Source: Ligula intestinalis
Taxonomy: Eukaryota; Platyhelminthes; Cestoda; Diphyllobothriidea; Diphyllobothriidae
Length of the DNA: 64,000 bases
NCBI GenBank assembly: GCA_036362985.1
Contig: JAYGXS010000004.1
Coordinates: 6,541,711-6,605,710, forward strand
Reading direction: 5' to 3'
Position 1 is the first letter of the stretch; the number at the start of each line of letters is the position of its first letter. Under the pieces are notes generated by a model. The model made no database searches and was not told the origin of the DNA. It was given only the letters and a program-made list of their open reading frames with translations. Below are positions 23,970 through 35,697 of this stretch, piece by piece. Both the position numbers and the translations under genes were made by a program.

Positions 23970-24135
23970 CGACATGGCTTAGAGTCCTTAACATGATTGA
24001 AGTGTGAGGCTTCTCCTTAAGCGGTCGCGGGTTCGAGCGTCGACTAGCGCACCATTTGAAATTTGGTGCGACTAACGGATGAGCCAGAAATGGCCATTCC
24101 AGTCTCCATTGCCTTTGCGGGCAGAGTAGGTATGA
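23970..24135 (+). repeat. tRNA-derived SINE, family 2, copy 1
   Basis: A B box-like GGTTCGAGC (24029-24037) is followed by a hairpin (CGCACCA...TGGTGCG, 24048-24070), then AGCCAGAAATGGC and CCATTGCCTTTGCGGGC. The same body occurs at 54336-54490. The A box end is decayed in this copy (GGCTTAGAGTCCTTAA). Confidence 0.6.
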
Positions 24136-26661
24136 TTTGTTGGAGCAGAACATTACCCATCCTTATTTTAAAATGCACAGCTTTTTTGAACAGCAGATGA
24201 TAAAAATGTCTGGTAGAGATTTACTGGTCTACCATTTACCACCTTTCTTCCAGATTTTTAATTGCAGTGGTAGAAATTATCTCTAACTTGGCTGCATATT
24301 TGCTGACTTTGCAAAATTATGTGATATACCATCACCCATCTTTACCAAAACATGGACAACGAGTGAGAAGAATAAATCTTCAGCTAAAAGTAGATCAACT
24401 GTTGCGTGTCCCCAATATGAGCATAACGGGCGGATACACATGGCTTCCGGAACTAATTAAAAAGGCGTCTAGCGTTTGACAGGCTCAATTAGGCTAAGGG
24501 ATTGAGAAACATCCAACATCAACGTCAAATAAAATCACAAAAACAGTGCATTAAAAAACTTCACACAACCGTCCGCTAACTTCTCTTGTGTCTTCAGTCA
24601 GGCAAAAACAACTACAGCTTTAATAACCGGGAATTAGAATTCTGACCCGTTGTTAATTTTGCTTGAATTTAAGGTTATGCGAGTGAGTATACTCATGACA
24701 ATTGTAGGAAAACAAATCATCTGATAAACCGCATAATTTTCGTTTTTCCAAATAAGGTGAGCAACGCGTTATTTAATATTCAGTAACACTGGCTTTAAAG
24801 TACTCTCAGAAAATTCACTATCCAGATACCCACATACCTGTTTTGTTTGTCCTTACTTTTAGTGCGTGAGCCCATAGCCAGAACTATAGCGCCTTGATAT
24901 CGTTTAAGAATTCTAACATGCGTCTGGTAAATTATATACGCATATAGATAGGTCAAAAACGTATCAGAGGTGACAGTACGATTTGTAGAACCTTTTGGTA
25001 TTGGAGGGCACATAGACCAGATGTTGCAATCAAACAGCAAGTCATTAAACCCAAAGACCTACTACAACAAACCTAACAATCAGCTATGGTCTACAGCACA
25101 CAACAGCACACAATGCCTGGTCCCACTATTGCATGAATATCAACTTTAGGCGAATAACGTTCTTGTCAAAGCGATATCAGTGCAAAAATTATATTATTTC
25201 CTTTTCCTGCTTTATAATGTTAGGTGCGAGCTAAAAAAACGAGAACGTTGCGTAGAAATTTAAATGTATCATTTTCGGGATACGCAGGCAGACGTCATCT
25301 GCACTCAACGAAAATTAAAAAACTGTCAAATGTATTGTTTCCTAGATAGATGACCAAATTTAATCGTCAACTCAACAGAAACAAGAAACAAGCAAATACG
25401 TATTGATTCCAGGGAGGAAGCAGGTGTATCTTCATTTTGCCAGCAGGTCCTGTGAACATTCTGATATGTAGCTATTTTAGGCCAGTCTTTCAGCCGACCA
25501 TCAGCGTAATAATTAACTAACAGGTCAGTAAAGCAACAGATGTTTTCATGAGGTTTCTTTCCTTTGGGTTCCGGAATCTCAGGGATTAGCAGTCATGGTT
25601 GATGGTTTGTTCTGTAATACCAATTAGTTAGCGCTTTCGCTACTAGCCTTCGAAGTATCTCTACCGTTTTCTTATTTCTTCCGCCCTCTTAATATTTGCT
25701 TGATTCTGTTTAGCTCGCTGCTGGGCACATCTATGATGAAGCACTACTCATTCTTTCACCAGAAGGCCAGATGATGCCCTGATTTGCAGGATACGACCGA
25801 AAACAACTCTTGCAATTTAAAGTTACCTCACTCCGAAATGCCAAGTCTTCGGGATAATTACTCACTTCCTTCCAGCAAACACTAATGTAGAAATAAAAAT
25901 GTTAAAAAATTTACATTTTTTAACGGCCTACTCAAACCTGTGGACCATTGGAAGAGTGCAGGAGCTGTTTTAATTTATTTTAGTATTTAGGGCATGCACA
26001 TTCATGCTCATGGGATTTCTAGCCGGGATAAACAGGTATTACACAGGAAGACTGAATTAAGCCTAAATCCTCGTCCCCTATTTCGTTTCGATGAAAATAT
26101 GCTTAACTAAAATCCCCGGCGTTTGTCGCTGAAAACACTTCCAAGATTTACCAAAGAATCCAGCTCTAGCCCGATAAGCTTTTTATCCGGGTACACTTTC
26201 AGTTAATAGGCTGATATGTAACTATTTTCTTTAACTCACTGCCGTAAGCGTAAATCCACACAAAAATTGAGTACGTCATAGGTGCAGTTGACCACAACCG
26301 GGGACAGATTTTATCATGGGTCCCACTAATCAGACTCTATGCAGTCTCTATGTGAGCTCATGCATACTGTCGTACACCATACACCGTATCGCGTGCAAGC
26401 GCGTCACGAGTTGTTGTAGTACATGCTTGCACATTTGGTCAGTGCAGAGGAGCAAAAAAGTAAGAAAAAGTACGCCCGAGACTGGAGACTAAGTCTGCAC
26501 ATCATTTTAGCGCATTTATCAGACCAAAAAGACTAAATTAAATTTATCTTCGACGAGTGCTGAGATTGCATGGCTACTTGCGCAAATATGTCCATGGCAC
26601 TATACGCAGACGAGAAGACAACATAATTAACTCCAGCTGGCCCAAAAGTTTGACGAGCTCT
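24136..26661. other. Anonymous DNA
   Basis: Longest open frame 81 codons (24795-25040, minus). Nothing recognisable was found on either strand. Confidence 0.45.
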
Positions 26662-27062
26662 GCCGTATCAGAAGCAGTCAGCCACCCTCACACTCCACTT
26701 GGAGATGCGCACAGAACGGAAGTGGCCATCACGCGCCGGATCATGAGACCGAAAGACCCACTGCCACGGCAGGAAACGGCTGAAGTCATTAACTGGATTT
26801 CGTGCGGTTGTGAACCAAGCAACTACGTCGGAAAAACCAGGCGATGACTTCAAACGCCAATGGCCAAGCACGCAGAAATGTTGAAGAAATAGACGCTTAC
26901 TCGCATGCTGCAGATCATTTAACGGGATCCGGTCATATTTTCAAGTTTAACGAGGCCGAAATTCTCGCAATAGGTGACAACCGCTGGAATCATGGCTTTC
27001 AGGCCCATAGTCAATCAACAAGCGCAATAACTTGTAGTTCCCATACGCCGTACTGAGAAATT
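26662..27062 (+). pseudogene. PLE GIY-YIG endonuclease fragment
   Basis: The frame gives RRIMRPKDPLPRQETAEV, then SNYVGKTRR (the YIG half of GIY-YIG, as YVG). A frame change follows, then HLTGSGHIFKFNEAEILAIG, and a further change gives SINKRNN, a stop, FPYAVLRN. The MRPKDPLP motif before the GIY strand and the SINKRN...PYAVL tail match the same positions in the PLE at 55130-55918. At least two frameshifts and one stop make it a dead copy. The terminal motif at 27216-27251 lies downstream on the same strand. Confidence 0.8.
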
Positions 27063-27170
27063 GTCTGAGCAGGGGAATCAGTCACTTGGGAAGGTCTGGG
27101 CCCTACGGCAATTCCGACAACATAGAACATAATTGTCAATAGAGGAGAATATAAGAGTTCCAGGCAGCAG

Positions 27171-27310
27171 TTCCGAAGAAGAAGATGCGCATGCCTCAGA
27201 CCTGTTTACGATTACCTATGACTAAGAATTCCCGCTGGAATCCGAAACGTCAGGGAAATAAAGTCCTTGTTCCAGTGATCGAATCTTCTTCTTCGGAGCA
27301 AACATAATTG
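27171..27310 (+). mobile_element. PLE terminal repeat, first copy
   Basis: Contains the hammerhead-like motif 27216-27251 and the following family sequence (CAGGGAAATAAAG, then CTTGTTCCAGTGATCG). It is flanked by a perfect 14-bp inverted pair, CCGAAGAAGAAGAT (27173-27186) and ATCTTCTTCTTCGG (27283-27296), which would bring the two edges of the motif together in RNA. Confidence 0.65.
27216..27251 (+). ncRNA. Hammerhead-like motif with decayed core
   Basis: The 3' half is intact: stem strand GGAATCC followed by GAAACGTC (27244-27251). The 5' core reads CTATGACTAA instead of CTGATGA. The stem II 5' strand, GAATTCC, pairs imperfectly. Confidence 0.5.
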
Positions 27311-27545
27311 TTGCGCAATTATCAAGCCCGCATCCAACATGGGTGATGTAATGGCGGCAATTATTGACTCGAAGGCGGACTGCCAAACCATTACCGCACT
27401 AATTATGACCCTCAGCGGTGGGGACGAAAGCTGCTAATTATAGTGCGCACGCAGTCTCGTGGCCACTAGGAATTGATAAATACTCTGTAATCAATGCATA
27501 TATCACCCTGTTCGGCGCATTTATCACCCTACCTTACGGTTATAT

Positions 27546-27640
27546 CTAATTAAGGATTCTTCGCCGAGTCCTACACGTCAGGTTAATGAACTTCTTGTTC
27601 CAGCGATTGCAGCTTCTACTTCTAAACAAGCTGACAGAGA
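27546..27640 (+). mobile_element. PLE terminal repeat, second copy
   Basis: CTAATTA, A, GGATTC, loop, GAGTCC, TACACGTC (27546-27579) repeats the hammerhead layout with base changes. It is followed by CTTCTTGTTCCAGCGATTG and CTTCTACTTCT, parallel to 27264-27290. The two copies are about 330 bp apart in the same orientation, consistent with the tandem terminal repeats known from PLEs. Confidence 0.6.
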
Positions 27641-28003
27641 GAACGTTGGCCGTTTCTTAACATGTGACTTAACGACAAACTAAGTCTCATTCGTCTTCAT
27701 TTTATCCATACGAACGTCAGGCTGGATTCTGACCTTGAGGTTATGAGATTAATGTGCAAACGATTGACTTATTGATGTACTGTATTGTTAGGGAAAGGAG
27801 GCCAAAACAGCCGGGTAAAAGAAACTTATTCGCTTGATGCTCTGATTTTAGACTCTCAGTCAACATCAGAGATATCAGCAAATAGACCTAACCGGCATAC
27901 AATTAAACAGCTTATTATTAAGGTCAGTATATGGCAGCATATTAAGTGCATGCGGTGAATAGCACCCAATATGTGTGCCCTGCACCCTTATATATTGATC
28001 ATT
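27641..28003. other. Anonymous spacer
   Basis: AT-rich sequence between two PLE-type terminal motifs. No coding remains are seen. Confidence 0.4.
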
Positions 28004-28040
28004 CTGATGATGGTTTCCTGGGAGAAACCGAAACCTTCAC
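28004..28040 (+). ncRNA. Minimal hammerhead-like motif with perfect stem II
   Basis: CTGATGA (28004-28010), one T, then a perfect 6-bp stem GGTTTC (28012-28017) with GAAACC (28024-28029), then GAAAC (28030-28034). The bases after GAAAC (CTTC) do not give the usual GTC, so cleavage competence is doubtful. No PLE coding sequence adjoins it. Confidence 0.55.
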
Positions 28041-31000
28041 CAGATAAACATTTTGTTTTATTCGTCGTGCACCGTTTTTAACTGCATCCGCAGATGTGGA
28101 TTTAAGTTTACGATTTCACTTATTTCGCTTTATCACAAAGGTTCTGATTGTGATAAAAATATTCAATGTTTAAAAAAATATTGGACTGTTAGTTCCCCTA
28201 AAAAGGATCGTACCTTCTGTGATCATTCAAATGGATGAACTAAAAACAGCACAGTCGTTTTGACATGCGTAAATGTAAGCCTACTAGAGAATGCTTTTCT
28301 GGAAACTTTGGCCTCACAAGCGTGTTGTTTAGGTATGAAGTAAGACAGTTGACCATAATAAAAGTTTTTTTCTTCAAGTGTTGTTGAGGATACATCAGTG
28401 AACTGACAGCCTTAGTTACTCAAACATAAAAACAGTTTATTTTTAATCGAACTGATTTTTGTGGGGAGTTTGAAGGTGCAGATAGAGAGAAAGAGTCCTG
28501 ATAGTAGATGAAATAAACTGCCTTCTATGCTAGTTACGTTGAGAATGAGAAGTGGTGATACATGAAGGATGATTTTAAATGTGCAAAAGGAAAATGGCTC
28601 GGAAAAAATTAACCAACTCTATCTCGTCCATTTGAAAGTGAAGCCAAAAGTGTAGGATAAAATCATAAAAAACTTTCTGCATTACAACTGGTCTTTGCTG
28701 AATTCTGCGAGAGGTTTAAATTAGAATAAGAACTTGGATTGACTTTGGAGGATGGCAAAGGTTGCGTGGGAAAGCCAACCCGCCGTACAGAGATAGTGCT
28801 ACTTTAACCTGTGTACAGCCGCCGAATGCGGTATGAAGTGAGAACTAGATCAAACATTGTTAACAACATGAATCACTAAGAAAACAGTAGTCACCAAAGA
28901 ATTTCAAAGTTTTGCAAAGAGGTTTTAGTCTATTAAGTGAACCAACACAAGCATTTAGTCGGCACCTGCTTGATTTAGACTCTTTGTCTCAGAGAGGCCA
29001 AGTCGATTCAGCTTTTCATAGTAAAGGCTCCTGTTATTTTGTAAACTGCATCTGTTAAATAAACTAAAAAAGTTATCCCGAATCCGAATAGGAGAATATT
29101 TTCAGTTGTTCTTGAAAATAAATTATCTAAGTGTTAGGACTCCAACAACGTAGAGTTTAAACGTGCATTTTAGCCAGTAAGGACGTTTTCGGCTAATGGT
29201 GCAGTTCTGATAAATTTTGGGCCTTTTGCTTGCATATTCCCGAACCCCTACTCTCCCGAATCCTGTAATTGCTCCCTTTATCTTTTATGCCGCGATTTGG
29301 GAGGCTTCAATGGTCAATAGTCAGCGCGCGAGTCTGTGAAATCCTAACACGAGTAGTCTTTCCCTGTTTGTCATTGCGCCCGATCATATCATCAATTAGC
29401 CTTGACTTAGTCTAACCACGGGGCGCCGCCGATTTGGGTAGAAGAAAGCGCGACAGATGCGGCCCAAATATGCCATTAGCATTACAAAATTTATAAGCAA
29501 GCAAAAAGAGCAGAATTTTTTGGTACAAATAAATTTCGGGGGAGCATGTCAACTGCTTCCTCTATTTGCGTGAATAACGTATAAATTGGAGAATACTGCA
29601 TTTTGAATTTTCACAGAATCAATAATAGAAAGGTTGTGTTTAATACGGTGAATAGTCAAAAGTAATTTCACCTTTAAATTTGCATCAAAGAGGTCCTACT
29701 TAAACGGGGCTATCCCTTACGTTTCATTTTAAAAAATACACAAACTCTTTACGGCCAAAATCTACAGGCCAGTCGGTTCCGAAAAGGACCATTTTTATAT
29801 CTTTACCCTTCATACTTAACGATGTCTCGAGTGAAAGTAGGTGTCGGTTTCGTTGTGCTATACAGAGCAACTGAATTGATGTTCCTCACTCCAACATAAA
29901 GTCTTCCAGTGAACCGGGCATAAGGGGCCTTACCTTTGCACGCCACCCAAACTGTGTCTATGAATTCACGTGCTCTTCCGGACGCAAAGAAAATTGGTGA
30001 ACAGGGCTGCTGAACATTTGTCTACTTGGTTTTTAAAACAATAAAAGAGAGTGCCACGGTCTTCCATTACAAAACGCCTGTTGGACAGTGGTCAATATAT
30101 TGACATCAAGAGTTCTTGTTCGAGCACGAAGAAACCGGACCTTGCGCTGTAAGGAAACAGCCTTTACACGGCGGAAGAAACCCGACCGCTGTAAGCAGTA
30201 AGGCCACGTGGTTGATCTCCAACTGCCCTGGTAAATGCATGCCACATATAAGCAACCATTTATTCTTGTCAATTTTACACCCTTATTTTCTTTTTCAAGT
30301 TTAAAGATGGCATTACTCTTGACCGTATGCCACATTAATCTTGAGAGTAAAGATTCTGTGAAAATTTAAAATACTGTGGATTCCCATTGTTACGTTATTC
30401 ATGCAAAGAGAGTAAGCACTTGAAAAGCTCTACCGAAATTTAGTTGTGTAACTTAATTTTGCCGTTTTTGTTTTCTTAAAACTTGTAGCTGGGAAAAAAG
30501 GCTTTAAATTAGATAATGTATAAGCAAGTCGCCGGCCCTGAAGCTGGGACGCCTGGAGGACCTCGCCGTTCGCGGTGACCGAATTGTCCATACTAGCAGT
30601 ACAAAACGTGTTTAAATGTTTTCAATAAAATAAAGGATTTTAATATATTGGAAGTGTTTTTACTATAGAAAACATATGTAGGAATTAGCCAGTCAACTTA
30701 CAAACCCATGTACAGTTATGCAAACACAGACTACGCTTGCGGACAAGAGGATTTTGGGCCGATACAGTGTAATATAAGCAGCTTATTGAGGTGGCTAGCA
30801 TTTGCTGGTTATCATTTGCCAGATCGAAGTCAACCAAGTTTAGGAACAAAGAATGGTGGTAGATTAATATAATGTGAACGTATGCTGCCTATGTGCAGTC
30901 AGGCATGACTTAAGCCGGTATCTGGAACACTGAGCACTCACAGATGTCGCTGGTTGTCGCCAAACCGGGAACTACCGGAGAGATCATTTGAATTTCATGA

Positions 31001-31562
31001 AAACGAGGTTTTTCACTACTTCATCCCGTGGCATTTCCCTTTAATTCAAAGCTGGCATAAGGCCATGCATAAATAGGTTGACATCGAAGCATAGTCGTTC
31101 TCAAGCACACAAGCGGCTTTATTACGGGTAACTATGCATATTACTCTCGTATGCAAGATGAGCACTTCTCAAGCGAAGCATTGCACCATAATACCTGAGA
31201 TTTATGTTTAGCTTGTTCTCGTTTTCTATACGGCATCCCTAGGCCATAAACGTTTTTTTCTGATTCAGAAAAATAAAGCAGCAACTTTGACTTGTAGATC
31301 ATGGAGAAATTTTAGAAAACCCTATCACTGCACACGTCCCATTGTAGAGGGTGCACTATAGCAAAATGTAATATGTTATCCTCGTGAACGTTTACTTATG
31401 ATTTTTTTCATTTCAAGTTGAAATGAATTCTGGGTGATTAGTACAGAAAACATGTGTGACTATTGTAGCCCAGACTTAAAAACCCTTGAGATGTACGGAG
31501 GGGTCAACTTTAACCACGATCGCATGGTACAGGATTTCAAAGTTGCTTCTTTCTATGCATAA
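28041..31562. other. Anonymous AT-rich DNA
   Basis: Opposing frames at 30033-30335 (longest 100 codons) have no family signature. Nothing else is recognised. Confidence 0.45.
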
Positions 31563-31610
31563 GCCTGTCCCGATTTATATCTTTTGTAAATACAAAAACG
31601 GTCAGGTTTC
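31555..31610 (+). repeat. Short dispersed repeat, copy 1
   Basis: AAGCCTGTCCCGATTTATAT, then CTTTTGTAAAT and GGTCAGG, matches 33371-33424 in the same orientation. At the second site it directly follows the 120-bp repeat at 33241-33360. Here it stands about 900 bp before the other copy of that repeat. Confidence 0.6.
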
Positions 31611-32520
31611 GACACAATTGTATCTCTTAATTTCGTGGTTGGATCTCTTAGTTAAGAGTTGCTTTGCTGTGGTGAGGTAGTCTAGTCCTAGGACGTGCGA
31701 TAGCTCTTTTATTTTTAATTTTTTTATAGCATCATCCTGCGAGCCACAGCACGCAATTCTACTTTAGCTCACTCTAGAATCTAGCCGGCTGCAATTACTT
31801 TACTCCGTTTAGCTCTTAAATGTACCTCTTATTTTGCGCAGCCCAGTCTCTTGCTTATATTTGGTAAGATTTTATATTGTAACAGGCCCAGTCGAAGCTT
31901 TTAGCCTATTGCAGTCTCAACAGCACTGTTGTCCTCTAGTACCATACTTGTAGTGCATGTAGGATGTTTGTTTCATTACTGAACCTCTTATATTGTTATA
32001 GGAATAAATGAGCTTTCATGGCTACTTTATCATGGATGCTGCCCAAGTCTGCACTTATCCGAAAGACTAAAACCCAGCTTCACCTGTCTTGTTCAGATCA
32101 AGGGTATATAAGCCCTAGCGAAGGCTTAGTCAGTGACAATGCTGAAAAATAGTGGCATCAGTAGAAATACACAGAGGTAATGCACATCTTGTCGAGATTG
32201 AGGGGGTATGAACCCTGTTCTGAGTTTAACCAGCACCACTTCTGATTCACAATAGAGACTGAAATAGTGCCAGCGAACATATCACTCAGCTGCACCCTAT
32301 TCTAGCTGCTATTTCTAGTGGATGTTTAGTAGAACGAGCCCTGCTCCTTTAGAATCAGGCTAGACACCCACTATAGGTGAGTGAGTGTAGACAGTGCAGT
32401 AGTACCGGCGCAAAGTCTACCGTCAATATATACTAAGTTTAGGTGGTATTTACGGCTGCGGCCACGCTCCCTCCCTGTGCGGTTATCTCGACTCGCGTTG
32501 TTCCCATTTAAACGCAGTGT
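31611..32520. other. Anonymous DNA with short degenerate internal repetition
   Basis: 32090-32350 contains loosely similar lines (GGGTATATAAGCCCT, GGGTATGAACCCTG) suggesting an old repeat. No frame longer than 60 codons and no family motif. Confidence 0.35.
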
Positions 32521-32640
32521 AGAGGGTTCAGAGTGAAGTCGTCAGCGGCGCGTCTACTACCACTATAATGGGCCCCAGTCACCGTCCCTGCTGTCGGGCA
32601 TATGGCGGACATCACCGATTATGGTACTCAAACTATCACA
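32521..32640 (+). repeat. 120-bp direct repeat, copy 1
   Basis: Aligns to 33241-33360 with no indels and 14 differences over 120 positions, counted by eye. The first 85 bp are the most similar (GTCAGCGGCGCGTCTACTA, TATAATGGGCCCCAGTCACC). No coding frame is evident. Confidence 0.9.
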
Positions 32641-33240
32641 TAATTTTTTGATAGGCCTAATACTGTTTATTCTTATTTCTAATTTTTCATTAATGTGTTA
32701 ACGATGGTATGCGAGAAATGCTCAAACTTTTTGAACTTAGGCAGGTTGCAGGCAGCCCTCGTTATACTGTTTTTGTCAAGCCCAGATACAGATTGAAAAA
32801 CGCATGATTCTGTCAAAAGAGAAACCTTAGGGAATTGTATCAGATACTAGTAAATATAAAACATTAAAAAATGGCTACAAAGAATTAAATTAAACAGACT
32901 AGAAGCAAAAGTGACTCACACTCCGGATAAGCTTATTGGACGTCCTGTTTGGACAAATAGTCGAATGCAATTCAGCGAACAATAAGTAAGCACAATTGAC
33001 GAAACAGAAACCAACAGCTTGTTTTTGAAACGTATTGAAAAAAAAACTAATCTACTGAAAAGAAAGGGATCTGCACATGCCTGCCGTTTTAATATTATAA
33101 GATGTTTCTACGTAAAAGCAGTTTTAATGAGTTAAAAATAATTTCTTTATTCCTTCTGAAAACCTGTCAGTATAGGCTTAAAATAACACCCTTGGGGCTT
33201 GTCTCAAATGCTCTACAACTAGAGTATGCTAACAAAGTGG
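32641..33240. other. AT-rich spacer between 120-bp direct repeats
   Basis: 600 bp with no recognisable content. It could be the interior of a small element bounded by the direct repeats, but no primer-binding site or polypurine tract was identified. Confidence 0.4.
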
Positions 33241-33360
33241 AGAGGGTTTAGAGTGAATTCGTCAGCGGCGCGTCTACTATCACTATAATGGGCCCCAGTC
33301 ACCGTCCCTGCTGTTGGGCAAATGGTGGACTTCACCGAATACGGTGGTCCAACTCACACA
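33241..33360 (+). repeat. 120-bp direct repeat, copy 2
   Basis: Second copy, exactly 720 bp downstream of the first. It ends in a short CA-rich run (CACACACACACC). Differences cluster in the last third. Confidence 0.9.
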
Positions 33361-33370
33361 CACACCTTTT

Positions 33371-33424
33371 ATGTACAAGCCTGTCCTGATTCATATCTTT
33401 GGTAAATGAAAATATGGTCAGGTA
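33371..33424 (+). repeat. Short dispersed repeat, copy 2
   Basis: AAGCCTGTCCTGATTCATAT, then CTTTGGTAAAT and GGTCAGG. Partner of 31555-31610. Confidence 0.6.
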
Positions 33425-34089
33425 AATGGCCTTTCTTTCGAATGTTTTACTGAATTCCCAGAACAAACAAACATTAAATTCGAAGATTCCAGTCATCCAA
33501 ATTCTGGCTTATGAACTAGAGTTTAAAAAAATAATTCTAGATTTTCTTCCCCAACAATGTTTGGCACTTTGGTTGAATAACTCGGGTTAAATTCCAAAGT
33601 ACAGTTACTTCAAGCCTGCCTCTGGTTTTGCGCAAGCTTTATTACCACTTATATGACCTCTATAACACTTGATTCAACGCAAGTTGGAAAGGAATTAGCA
33701 AATTTGTTTTACTTCATGTCAGTATCATTAATCATAAGTCTAATAACTGGACGTCTTATGACCTTCTGGGTAAACCCCAGCGTCTACAGTACATGTGTAG
33801 GAAACTTTGTAAAAACAGTAAAAAGCGTTAATGTCTAACATCAGCTAGTATGATCAACTCGCTAAGCCCACGTCTCGTTTCGAAAACACGATTTTTTTCT
33901 CCTGACCAATCGAGAAATATCAGTGTGTTTTATCTGCATGATTCAAAATTGCAATTTTGTCTAAAACTGATAATTAAGATGAAGATTTGAGGCATGGACC
34001 ATTGCCGGATTCTCATCGCAAGTTTTTCGACAATTTTTCCATTCGACTTCGGTCAGATTACAAATCCCAATCTAGGCAAAACTGACATT
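33425..34089. other. Anonymous AT-rich DNA
   Basis: One 61-codon frame (33653-33838) with no recognisable domain. Nothing else is seen. Confidence 0.4.
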
Positions 34090-34753
34090 TTTATACAAAG
34101 GGGGGGCGCTTGCTGGCTAACAGAGACTTCTCACTTGTTTGTCGAAAGCAGTGTACTTTAGATGGATCTCATATTCGGCAAAATCAACAGAATGATCATA
34201 CCCAACAGTTGCCGATTGCAAAACCTTCAGTCTGATTGATGACTTAGCCTCCGATTTAAATTTTTTTTCTTAAACGCACTTTAAGGGGTGCTTTCTTTGC
34301 ACACTACAAAATAAAGAGGCAGCAGCGAGTAGGTTTAAGTATTGTCAGTTTTTAGTTCCTCCATCAAACCTTGTAAAGGAAAGTTTATAAATGTCCAACA
34401 ACCCGCTTGCAGCTGAAATAATTCTCGATTGTGAAAGTCGGCAGAACCTCGGTGTGGGCAACAGAAATGGAAAACATCTCGCTTAAATTAGTGCATGACC
34501 TTGTTTGTCATACGTATCATAGAAAAGGCCCATATAAGGTACCACTTTGCGAAGTTCTTTTGCAATTTCTGCAACTCTTCAAAAATTTATTGTTAAAAAC
34601 ATTTCCAAATATTGGATTAAAACGATGTTTGGAAAAAGGTTTCATCTATCGGTAGTGGAGCCTACACTCCTGGCAATTCTTATCTTTTCTAAACCCTTTA
34701 ATTTCATAACAAATGAGGGCTTCGTAAGCTGCTGTATGGAAGGGACATAACTT
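34090..34753 (+). repeat. Long tandem repeat, unit A
   Basis: First of two adjacent, diverged direct repeats. Shared blocks in order: TATRCAAAGGGGGG, GGCTAACAGA, AAAATCAACA, CCGATTGCAAAAC, TAGCCTCCGAT, AACGCACTTT-like, CCAACARCCCGCT, TCGATTGTGAAAGTCG, TTGCAATTT, and a terminal GARGGGRCATAAC. A 74-codon frame in this unit is not conserved in unit B, so the repeat is probably non-coding. Confidence 0.8.
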
Positions 34754-35310
34754 TTTTATGCAAAGGGGGGCATTTGATGGCTAACAGAAACTAAGCACGT
34801 GTCTGTCAAAAGCAGCATAATAAATATTGATTTAATTTTTGGTAAAATCAACAAAAGGATTATACCGAACATGCCCCGATTGCAAAACCCAAAGTCTAAT
34901 AGAAGGCATAGCCTCCGATCAAACAACTGTTTTAAAGCGCACTTTTAATGAATAGTCGATAAATATCCAACAGCCCGCTGGTGTCCAAAGAAATTTTCGA
35001 TTGTGAAAGTCGAGAGAACTTTGGTGTTAGCAACATTAATTGCAAAACGTTTGCTGCAATTATTGCATCTCGCTGCTTTTCATGCCCTTCCTAGATATGG
35101 TTCATATAAGGCCGAACCTTACGTAGTACGTTTGCAATTTTTGCGATTTCTCTGACACCAATTGTTAAAAAACATGTTTGACTCTTAGAATATAATTTTT
35201 TAGCAATTTTTCATTGATCGGTACACTCGTGGTGATTTGAATCTCTTCTAAACGCCTTTTAATAATTTCAGATGAGGGTTTCATAAATATTCTGTACAGA
35301 AGGGGCATAA
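34754..35310 (+). repeat. Long tandem repeat, unit B
   Basis: Shorter second unit, with the same block order and many substitutions. It ends GAAGGGGCATAAC (35298-35310), the same words that end unit A (34739-34751), which fixes the unit boundaries. The divergence indicates an old duplication. Confidence 0.8.
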
Positions 35311-35652
35311 CAGTTAACTCACAGGGGATTTGAGGTGTTCCAGTAGATGATATGCGATTTTGCTGCCTCAGTTGGGCTCTCGTAGCCGAAAAACAGGAGG
35401 GGACCCAGAAAAAACCCAGAAAAAATGCTACAGATTCGTGAGGCTGTGCTGGAGCAAAACGTCCTTCTCCGACAAATCATGTACTCTTCCGCGGCTCCGA
35501 GTGTTGCAGTGAAGGGATGGTTATGAGCGAACAAAAAGGCAATATAATTCCAGCTTTGTAGGTTTAGCCGCTCTGACACCCACGCGCGCTGTTGTAAGCC
35601 CGATTGTCCACAAAAATAACGCGGCCAGTTCTGCACGAAGGGCGGTCGGGTT

Positions 35653-35694
35653 TGTGCATGCGTGCGTGCATTCATGCGTGCGTGCGTGCATGTG
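35653..35694 (+). repeat. TGCG/TGCA tetranucleotide microsatellite
   Basis: Alternating TGCA and TGCG units with one TTCA interruption. On the minus strand it produces a run of alanine, histidine, threonine and cysteine codons that inflates the open frame 35319-35786. Confidence 0.85.
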
Positions 35695-35697
35695 GGC

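Noticed and set aside
32521..33360. LTR retrotransposon with 120-bp LTRs
   Set aside because: No primer-binding site, polypurine tract, TG...CA ends or target-site duplication could be seen; kept only as direct repeats.
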